This document shows, piece after piece, positions 55,835-64,000 of a DNA stretch of 64,000 nucleotides. Position 1 is the stretch's first letter, and each line of letters begins with the position of its first letter. Under the pieces are notes generated by a model. That model did not search any database. It was not told the origin of the DNA and saw only the letters and a program-made list of their open reading frames with translations. The position numbers were made by a program, and so were the translations under genes. The stretch lies in NCBI GenBank assembly GCA_032622095.1, contig CP136064.1, positions 3,778,280-3,842,279 of the forward strand, written 5' to 3'. This DNA is from Siphonodentalium dalli (Eukaryota > Mollusca > Scaphopoda > Gadilida > Siphonodentaliidae).

Positions 55835-57469
55835 TCCGATAGTACACAAGATAGTATAGTTATTGTTATATGTTACCCGAATCTAGGATAAACTGCCTTT
55901 CCCCAGTGATTGTAATGATAGGGTTAATTGTATAGATAAGCACATCGAGATGTAAATGATATAGTATAAGAGCACACAAGCATAATTAACAAGATCATAT
56001 TCTTAATTGGTTATGACTGGTAGCAACCATTGTATAAGTGAGAGAGGATCAAACCAGTATCATTCTATAGTAAACAATAGTATGATACACGTCATTGGCA
56101 AGGGTATCGTGGTATCTCAGACCTTATTTGGATGCATGATACACCATGCGTTGGAATAACTACTCGTGTCGAGAAATACAGAGACACTCCCGCTTAGACC
56201 ACCGATCCACCAACTCCTCTGTTCATCTACCTTTTCTGTACTTATCGACAGAGACTTATACTTAAGAATATAACAGTTATCGAATCTTCTGGACTCTTTA
56301 TTGTTCCCGTACGCGGCCACTCTACCTTCACCAATATACACTACGGGACACAAACACTCATGGCCAACAAAATGACAAAGCGCCTTGACGATTGACATTT
56401 CATTATGTTAACGTGTTGCCAGCTCGCGCCAAATACACTAAACTGTTATTTTCTCGGTTCTCTTATACGACATTATAATTGTTTTGGGCTGGCATGTATC
56501 TTTTCTTTGTTATTTGTTCTAAGTTATACGGAAATAGAGGTCTGCAATTGACTGACAGAAGCCAATATACGGCGGCTGAACACTGAATGATTTACAAACA
56601 ATCTCGAGAGTCATTATGAAATAATTTCCGATAAGGTTTCATTAACCACCGATTATGGAGACTAATTAATCATAATGCCTTCAAGGTTTCATGAAATCAC
56701 CACCTCAGAATTCATATGAAGACATATGCCAACACTGAGACATCCGCGAAGTTACATCCTGCAAAAGTCTAACTGGTACGGAAATTGCTTTTATCTTTTT
56801 AATCACATTTCTATAAATAAATAATCGAAGCACATCTAAACTAATTAATTGTATATAATGAGCTATTTTGATCCTATATCGATAGTGCCATTAAGTTTTA
56901 GAGGTCCGTATTGAATATCCTGGGTCTTTGTGTCGACGATCTTCAATGTGAACCGATTATTCCGTTGTCCAGTGCATGGTAAATGTAAAGATGCCCGTGT
57001 ACGGGAACAATGGAGTGTCCAGAGGTTTTATACTTTTATGTTTCAATAACGTGTACTTCCCGTAAGCACAATAGGTAGAAAACCACAGGTGTTGGTGAAT
57101 GGTGGGAGTGAATCTATATCGCGTATACTACGAGTAGTTATTCCAAGAGTAAGGGTATCATGTAGTCAGATAAGGTTTGATATATCAAGATACCCGTGTA
57201 TATGGCGTGTATCATATTTGTGTTTACTATAGGATGATAAAGAATTGACCATCCCTCGACTATACAATGGTTAGTACCAGTCATAACCAATTAAGAATAT
57301 GATCTGGTTAATTATGCTTGCATGTTATATACATTATTTATATCAACCACGCATATGTGCTTACTCAAATACATTTAACCCCAGCAGTTACAATCACTGG
57401 GGAAAGGAAGTTTATCCTAGATCCGGGAACACATCAAACTAAAACTATACTATCTTATGTACTATCGGA
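55835..57469. mobile_element. 1.6-kb inverted-repeat element, ~340-bp arms
   Basis: TCCGATAGTACACAAGATAG (55835) to about 56165 is mirrored by 57130-57469 with moderate divergence and indels (shared CTAATTGGTTATGACTGGTA-type and CTTTCCCCAGTGATTG blocks). A minus-strand open frame at 56398-56117 (HFVGHECLCPVVYIGEGRVA) overlaps the left arm. I do not recognise it and do not call it a gene. It lies 152 bp from the end of the large element. Confidence 0.7.
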
Positions 57470-58630
57470 AACCGATGACCATAAATGCATATGTACTTTG
57501 CCGTGTAGATATGATGTAGGGTTAAAGAATTGCCATTAGCGCTTCATAATATCGTAACTATAGTAACTGCATTTAAATCCGTTATTGTTGTTGTTTCTCG
57601 TGAATTGACAGCTTTTTCTTAAAGGCACGGATGGCCTTCGTTATAGGTTATAATTTAGAAATAACAGTATCCAAATTATGATAAATTCCTAAAAGAATAT
57701 AGTAATAGCATAATGTAATGATAGTATGAATGCGATATTTCCACAAAACACACTTCGTTTGTTTATATTCAGAACGTAAAGAGTGATCGATAAGCAAAAC
57801 ACCCAACACCGTGACGACTTTTTTAGGAGAGTGATTCACCGTGACCCATTCAACACCGAAATATGGAGAGTCGGTTAGCGTGAGCTATGTCAGTATCATG
57901 TAAACAACTTGGTGGCAATTTTAACCAAAGTTCCATCAGTGGCAGTCTTGTCGATAAACTAAAATTTTAGGGTCAACCTAGAACAAATTTGGACTAAGTT
58001 GGTTTTTGTTCCATTTTGAAGAGAAATATATCCTCTATAACATATCCAAAATCCGCTAAAATCGCTTTGAACATTTTGTTTGTAATCCAAGATGACGTCC
58101 ATGATGGTAGTTGGTATCGAAGAATTCAGATTTTTGTGGTAGGTGCATCAACTAATACCACATTATTAATAAAATAAAATAAAATACACACAAACCGTGC
58201 TTAGTCGTAAACCATATCGGTAGAATGTCTGTCCCGAAATGGCCGACAAAATTTACAAAATCGAATGAAATTACAATTTGTGGAAAATTGAAAAGCGTGA
58301 ACAAGCTCTCGAATTATGCGAGGAAGAATGATTTCAGAGTATAAGAGAAACTTTTGATAAGAAATGTACGAATTATCCCTAATGTATCGAGAGAGAGAAA
58401 GCAGGGTCTCATGCACAGGTTTAGGGTCTATTCATATTGCACACGCGCTGGCGATTTACCGCCGCGTTTTTTAAGGTCGAGCGGCTATACTGCGTTCGAT
58501 TGCATTCCTTCCTCCCAGTGCTAACAGTTTTTTCCTCCCCAATATAGGTGGGTGGTCTGACGAAAAAATTCACACACAGGGGTGGGGTGGGTGGGTGATA
58601 AAGTACTTTTGGTTGGGTTGACCAGATATA
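57470..58630. other. No gene seen; contains the inverted copy of 43983-44232
   Basis: 57612-57870 is the dispersed repeat noted above. The remainder is AT-rich without convincing exons. Confidence 0.4.
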
Positions 58631-58639
58631 TACTCGGGT

Positions 58640-58817
58640 ATATGGATATCATTGGAACCGGCTCCTTGACCACATTGTGATAGTTACAGTTATGCCCTGT
58701 GCCAATGCATTCTCTTATATATGCGAGTCGACCATAGGTCGCCTCGCATATATAAGAAAATGCATTGGCCTAAATTTTTGTTTCAATGTGTTAACGTTCT
58801 GTTGGGTAAAGGGTTAA
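58640..58817. repeat. Hairpin (58701-58769) in a right-hand part of the piggyBac-type MITE
   Basis: 58640-58700 matches 25790-25850, followed by the hairpin and GTTGGGTAAAGGGTTAA (TTAA 58814-58817). The internal ~140-bp T-rich stretch and second hairpin of the 25.7-kb copy are missing. Confidence 0.75.
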
Positions 58818-59288
58818 CGATGTCACAATGACATAAGTTTTGAGGGAACAATTTATAATTAGCTGGATAAATATTTACTATAGGACTAACATAGCAATAC
58901 GGGTTCAATTCCATGCAGATGGGCATAAATATGCATATTTTGTTCCAACTTGAAACGTATACAACATGATATAGTACGACCACAATGCAGACAACAGGAG
59001 TTTTATGTACATAATTGTTAGTTCACTCAAAATTGTCAAAAGTGAACGATTCAAGTGGTTCGATCAAACATATTATATCCAGTAAAAATTATGGAGAAAG
59101 AGGGGATGGGACCCAACTCTGTTGGGGGAAAAATATATTAGCATGTAGACCCATCTTATATGTTTAACAAAATATAGCTAGTTGTTTAACTCATTATGTG
59201 AAGATTTCCTAAGGGAACTATCCGTCAATGTGTAATTAGAAAATAAATAGAAAACACCTATAGATTGTGTATGAATACCGAACGATGT

Positions 59289-59375
59289 CATGAGTGTCTG
59301 AAAGATATATCGAATTTTCACGAGCGGATGCAACACCGCCAGTGAACATTCGATATATCTTTCCAGACACCCATG
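59289..59375. repeat. Hairpin, ~25-bp arms
   Basis: CATGAGTGTCTGAAAGATAT plus ATCGA pairs with TCGATATATCTTTCCAGACA plus CCCATG. One bulge. Confidence 0.85.
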
Positions 59376-59830
59376 AGGTGTTTCAGATATTCAAACAAAA
59401 AGCTTAGATACATTTGAAGACAAATGTTATAACCGCGCGTTATAGTAAATTGTCTGACAACTTATCTGTTATAACCAATAAGCTTATTCGAAACAAGAGT
59501 TAGTTCTTGTGATTTAATCCGTCATTTCACAGGGAATCCACCATAAGTAGAAGGCAGAAGTAAAACAAGCGAAAAACTTTCTAAAAAAAATCACACGCGC
59601 GTAAAGTTGAAACAGACACTCTTGACAATCAAGGGTGGTCAGAGATTCGGCGTTTTTGATTGGCTAGCTGGTACTTATCACGCACTGTGCAGCTGGGGCC
59701 CGTGCACATGGGATTTATATATTTCGACTGTGGTGACACGAAGACATGTTTTTTTTTCGATTCCCTGTTTCATTTCTATGCACTTATGATTCGTATGAAG
59801 TATTCTTCAAATTGCTGTACTGTTAAAAGT

Positions 59831-60139
59831 AAGAATGCCGTATATAGCTTGGCAACTTTGATAATAAAAAATGTAGGTATTGCTATATATCATATCATGT
59901 CTGGCTTCCTAAACGAGGACGCTGATCAATACTTTTTCACTTGTCCCTTTTATCAAACAGAAAGGGCCAACCTCGAAGAAAAAATAGTGCGAATTGGACT
60001 ATATCAAATATATGTTGCCGATCTACTTTGTGGATCAGTCTCACTTTCCAAAGAAGGAAATGACCAATTGTTCGCAGCTGTCCAAAAATATATTATAAAC
60101 TCACTGCGATTTGGCGATGAACAGATGCATTACATTTAG
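59831..60139 (+). mobile_element. LINE reverse transcriptase C-terminus (second, different LINE)
   Basis: The frame ends with LNEDADQYFFTCPFYQTERA, then LLCGSVSLSKEGNDQLFAAV and a C-terminal helix ending LRFGDEQMHYI before TAG 60137-60139. The pattern E-D-xx-YFFxCPxYxxxR…LLxGxxxLSxxxNxxxFxAVQxYI is the C-terminal Cys/His region of LINE ORF2 proteins. It differs from the LINE at 12.9 kb, so it is another family. It is 5'-truncated: upstream sequence (59660-59830) has no reverse transcriptase motifs. The 100-N assembly gap follows 260 bp downstream. Confidence 0.75.
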
Positions 60140-60397
60140 TGAACATTACCAGTCGTATATTAACTTAAATCGAGAACAACATACACTAAGCATAAACATA
60201 TGATATAAAACTATCTTCCCTTATCCCATACCAATCTTGAACATTCCATATTGTATTTGTGTGTTTTGTCAGAATTTTTGTTTTGTGTTCAACATTTATG
60301 CATTTAAATGTTTCTTCCGTGCACCACCATCTTTTCCCGGGGAGAGGAGATCCACCTAAGTTGCTATAACTTGTGTTCCAATCCCCATTCGTTCATC

Positions 60398-60497
60398 NNN
60401 NNNNNNNNNNNNNNNNNNNNNNNNNNNNNNNNNNNNNNNNNNNNNNNNNNNNNNNNNNNNNNNNNNNNNNNNNNNNNNNNNNNNNNNNNNNNNNNNN
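60398..60497. other. Assembly gap (100 N)
   Basis: A run of exactly 100 N, a scaffolding placeholder of unknown true size. Any open frame across it is meaningless. Confidence 0.99.
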
Positions 60498-60811
60498 AGA
60501 AGTTACGGAAATGGTATGGGTATTTTTATGCTGCTGATTTTTGTGCAGTAAATGGGGTAGTTGAGGAAATGCAAGATTATCGTTTGAAAAAAAATACCGA
60601 AAAGGGGCGCGTTTGTTGTCACATACTGGTGCAGAGGATGACGTTCTAAGGGAAAATTGACCACTTGAAGTTCAAATAGGTCAAACCCATGGCCGGCGGG
60701 ACTTTTAGTTAACACTGTCGCCTATGGAAAATAATTAGTTGTGTGTAACCTCTACGTGTAGGGAAGTGATTTCGCGGTGAAATTAATCATCTTTTTGGAC
60801 TTTACTTCGCC

Positions 60812-61528
60812 TACCTTACTCATATTTAAATTCGCGCAGTACTATTTTTCGCGCACACCATATAATGAGATGTTTCTGTTGCCATAAAACCATTCGCTCA
60901 AAGTGGAATAACTCTATTGTATGTGTTTCTTTGTGACAGTCAATAGAATAGAATATAACATGTTTTGAAAAGACTATTGCACTCACCCATCGGTGCGCGA
61001 ATTTAAAACTGAGCGAAAAATAGTACGACTCCCAAGTTTAATCTAAACCAGGTAATATGTAATACAAGAGGGATATGTTGCTGAGTTTACATATATTATG
61101 GACGGTTGAATAGGCAATTACGCCTATACATATGTATGCATATATTTATATTCGGTCAACCGCTGATCAACACCATTGCTCACAATGCCAAGCGACAAAT
61201 CATGGTAACATAGACATTGTTGAACTTTGTATAAGAAATACTAATATTCCAGGTCGCCACAAAATTATGATGTATGTAGTTACTATAGTTTATTGTCTAC
61301 ACGATGTAAATCCCCGCGATAGTATTTAATATACGCATATACTATCTCCAGCAATGGCTAAGAACCGAAAATGTCATCAGCTCCAAGATATACGAATATA
61401 TCACGGAAATATTACGAAAATATTTTTGTCAGTTTTGAATTCGCGCAGCTAAGTGCGCCAATTTAAAGTGCGCGAATTCAAAACTGAGCGAAATATAGTA
61501 CTGCGCGAATTTAAATACGAGTAAGGTA
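60812..61528. mobile_element. ~717-bp inverted-repeat element
   Basis: TACCTTACTCATATTTAAAT plus TCGCGCAGTACTAT at 60812 is matched inverted at the right end (…GAGTAAGGTA, 61528). A third half-copy GTGCGCGAATTTAAAACTGA lies at 60993. No transposase or target duplication evident. Confidence 0.75.
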
Positions 61529-61776
61529 TGTAACTAGGTAACAATACAACGTCGTGATATGGCCTATGTATTAATCACTCGGCAAACCTCGTCAGATTCC
61601 GGCACCAGGGGTCATATGTCGAGGAGTCCAGAATGATGTATTAATGTCCCAGGATTCCACGAAAAGAGCAGTGGGTGGAGCTAGCGAGATTTCGTCGGAC
61701 ACAATTATTATGAACGATCACGCTTTCCCATTAATCGCCAACAAGTATTGGAAGAAAAACGAGAGTCTAGCAGCCA

Positions 61777-61934
61777 TTAATCTGTTATATTTAAATGCAC
61801 ATCTTCTCCGACGCCATACTTTGTTTTGTGAGTTTCATATACTTCATTCAGACCACTCATATACTGCTCGTGCACTTCATCTATGTCTGTCTGTGTCGGC
61901 TCCAATTTCTTCGTCACCTCAATAGGTTTACCAA
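61777..61934 (-). CDS. DGAT2/MOGAT-type acyltransferase, terminal exon
   Basis: The minus-strand exon starts after the acceptor CTCGTTTCAG (AG at 61936-61935), begins GKPIEVTKKLEPTQTDIDEV and continues HEQYMSGLNEVYETHKTKYG, ending at TAA 61779-61777. The order GKPIxV…PTxxxIDxxHxxYxxxLxxxxxxHKxKYG is the conserved C-terminus of diacylglycerol O-acyltransferase 2 and monoacylglycerol acyltransferases. These are ER membrane enzymes that transfer acyl-CoA to mono- or diacylglycerol in triglyceride synthesis. The catalytic HPHG motif would be in an upstream exon (higher coordinates), which I could not find before the window's end. DGAT2 and MOGAT cannot be told apart from this exon. A plus-strand open frame over the same bases is its shadow. 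Confidence 0.82.
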
Positions 61935-62990
61935 CTGAAACGAGAAAATATATTTACCATTACTACATTTTGGTATCATCAAGAGTGTCAGAACGCCGGA
62001 ACTAAAGAGTTTACCAGCTGATCGACCATCAGCCTTGGGGTAATTTGAGAAATCAGGATAAACCAAAGATGGTGGTCAAACTGGTCTAAATAGAGACCTT
62101 TCGCATCCTCACGTTTACGATTACGAATACGGATAGCTATTCGTAGTCGTAAGTCTATCCGTATGGCCAAAAAGTCCTTTCGCAAAACGACTACGCGTAA
62201 GAGTTTTGACGAACACGTACCATCATTATTTCGTACCACTTTTACAACTCAAAGCGTGTGTTTGGTATACAGTCCCTTAATACTTCACATATCGTCTCAT
62301 TTGCAACAATGCGATAATCATGACTTGTTTATATTGTCAATAATTCGACCAGTCACAACGTACGACCCTGGATTATCGTGATATATTATGGCAATACAGG
62401 TATAAATCCCAGGTCATATGTGGTGGAAATTCAGTTCGTTGTTATCACGGATGACCTGATAGACATTATGCTGATGGGGGAAGAGGGGTTCCTAAACTTG
62501 GATCTCACATCAATCACGACGCCACCACCACTTCAAGACCCTTCCAGTCCGCAATTTCATTTCAATGCGATTTCGACAGGAAGACAGTCTTGTCAGATTA
62601 TGCCATCCCCCACAATATACGACAGAATTATCCATAATTGTCATCATTATTATGTAATATGTATGTACAGACACGTGGCTAGAGGGTCTCCGCTGGGGGT
62701 TGTCCACCTTGATAATTCCAACTGCACCCCCTTGAATCAAATCAAATCAGAGACAAGGTTGTGCAGAATTCCATTTGCATCCCCCCTTGAATCAAACAAG
62801 GTTGTGTATAATTCCAATTGCACCCCCCCCCCCCTGAATCAAACCAAAACACCCTTTGAATCTGACCAAATGTTTTTTCATAATTTCATTCCCTCATTGC
62901 ACCTAAGCGTCCACATGCCTAATAGCCCATTTATGAACCATGGTTCTATCTACCCGGTATGAAAATATTAATATATTTTGAACCTGAAAA
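61935..62990. other. No further acyltransferase exon seen; short CCCCCCTTGAATCAAA repeats
   Basis: 62720-62870 has three copies of AATTCCAATTGCACCCCCC-like units followed by TTGAATCAAA. A GTC/TACG inverted patch occurs at 62110-62200. Nothing supports a protein. Confidence 0.4.
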
Positions 62991-62999
62991 TTGCACAAA

Positions 63000-63760
63000 T
63001 CCTAACATCTAGTGGTCTAACTCCAGACAAATGCACACGACTACGGGCAATAGACCATGGTTGTTCGGCCCGGTGTGAGAAATTTTTGAAAACTAAACAA
63101 GGAAAATCGCAAAATCCTAGCAAGAAGACTGACCTCAAGCTTTCCTAGTGTTGGAAATTTCAAACCTCATACTCTCCCTTAGTTTGGAAATTTTCAGTCA
63201 ACAATTTTAACCAAATGTAGTAAAATATTGTTTTCTTAAACTCATTAGCAGTTTTTTTATTGGCCACGGGGAGGGACCAGGACACACCGGGCGGACCTTG
63301 GTTCGGCCGGGTGTGCGAAAATTTTGAAACCCGAACAAAAAAATCGCAAAATCCTGGCATCTAGACTAGCCTCAAGCATTCATAGGGTTGGAAATTTCCA
63401 ACTGATGACAATTCCAGTGACAATTTTGACCAAATGTAGTACAATATTATTTTCTTAAATTAACTAGAAGATTTTGACTGGCCACGGGGAGGGACTAGGA
63501 CCCAAGCTTTCCAAGTGTTGGAAATTTCCAACCTGACACCCCTAAGGTTGGAAAATTTCAGTCATTTCAGTCCAACTTTTTATCAAAAGCAGTCAAAAGA
63601 AGGAAAATATGCAAATTTTGGTCCAAATAAATTGTTTGAAAATCAAACTACAAGAAGATTTTCAACCTATTGTTGGTGTGAAATTTCCAACTAATGTTGT
63701 GTCAGGTATGAAATTTTCAACTCTTGAAAATTTTGGATGGTGAGACATCACCCCCACCCC
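63000..63760 (+). repeat. ~240-bp diverged tandem repeat, three copies
   Basis: GTTGGAAATTTC with CAATTTTRACCAAATGTAGT and TGGCCACGGGGAGGGAC recurs at about 63150-63275, 63390-63500 and 63520-63560, with GTTCGGCCCGGTGTGAGAAA and GTTCGGCCGGGTGTGCGAAA at 63062 and 63301. Poly-C at 63752-63771. The last 230 bp of the window show nothing callable. Confidence 0.8.
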
Positions 63761-64000
63761 CCCCCCCCCCCTGTCGCCACGTCTCTGTGTATTGGAAATA
63801 AAATATCCTATCATATCCTATCCAGGCCTATCACCTCTTTGGGGTTTAGGAAATCCGACATAAGGTTGGTGTGCTCGCTGATGTGCATCACTTCTGATTT
63901 GGTCCTATCAAATCGAACCAAAGTCGACACGGTGATGTCGGTGGGTGTGCCAAATATTCTTTTAGTACCACCAAATCCATGTCAGTCGTGTATTTTTGGC

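Noticed and set aside
60308-60649. Open frame across the N run
   Set aside because: It reads through an assembly gap and has no meaning.

Overview
The window is animal nuclear DNA: AT-rich, with GT-AG introns, sparse exons and very dense repeats. The GGCCATAACTC and AAGGTCAAGGTC type dispersed repeats, and the mixture of LINE, MITE and self-synthesizing elements, fit a marine lophotrochozoan (mollusc-like) genome. That assignment is inference. No bacterial genes, CRISPR arrays or rRNA were seen, and no tRNA was recognised. A 100-base assembly gap lies at 60398-60497.

Host genes appear only as ends or single exons. They are the last two exons of a GMC oxidoreductase (1895-2117 and 6623-6755, plus strand), a first coding exon of an unrecognised gene (19175-18757, minus), an exon of a DUF1647-like putative glycosyltransferase (26601-26183, minus), and the last exon of a DGAT2/MOGAT-type acyltransferase (61934-61777, minus). 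The GMC locus has been remodelled. One exon was duplicated, and the extra copy was blown up by a 29-copy, 22-bp minisatellite made of exon sequence.

Between 7.9 and 13.3 kb a LINE open reading frame is split by a 4.9-kb near-complete palindrome (foldback element) flanked by a GTA duplication. From 13 to 29 kb there is a mosaic of small inverted-repeat elements, TTAA-flanked MITEs, tandem repeats and many copies of a 70-bp hairpin.

The main object is a nested element at 29261-55682. It has roughly 3-kb terminal inverted repeats (TIRs). Its core (32.2-41.4 kb) carries a five-exon, C-terminally truncated protein-primed family B DNA polymerase of Polinton/adintovirus type (minus strand). A divergently transcribed intronless gene encodes two PC4-like single-stranded-DNA-binding domains. 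The two genes face away from each other across a repeated promoter array. Each TIR carries a copy of a small spliced gene for an acidic, tryptophan-rich, probably disordered protein. The left copy has five exons, with RxL, Thr-Pro and KEN-box-like motifs. The right copy has lost exons 2-4 but stays in frame. I see no integrase, packaging ATPase, protease or capsid gene.

The right TIR is itself split by a 12.24-kb CACTG-ended insertion (41893-54132), placed just upstream of the TATA box of the right-hand TIR gene. Without it the element would be about 14.2 kb. Beyond 55.7 kb come another inverted-repeat element, a second LINE 3' end, the gap, the acyltransferase exon and tandem repeats.
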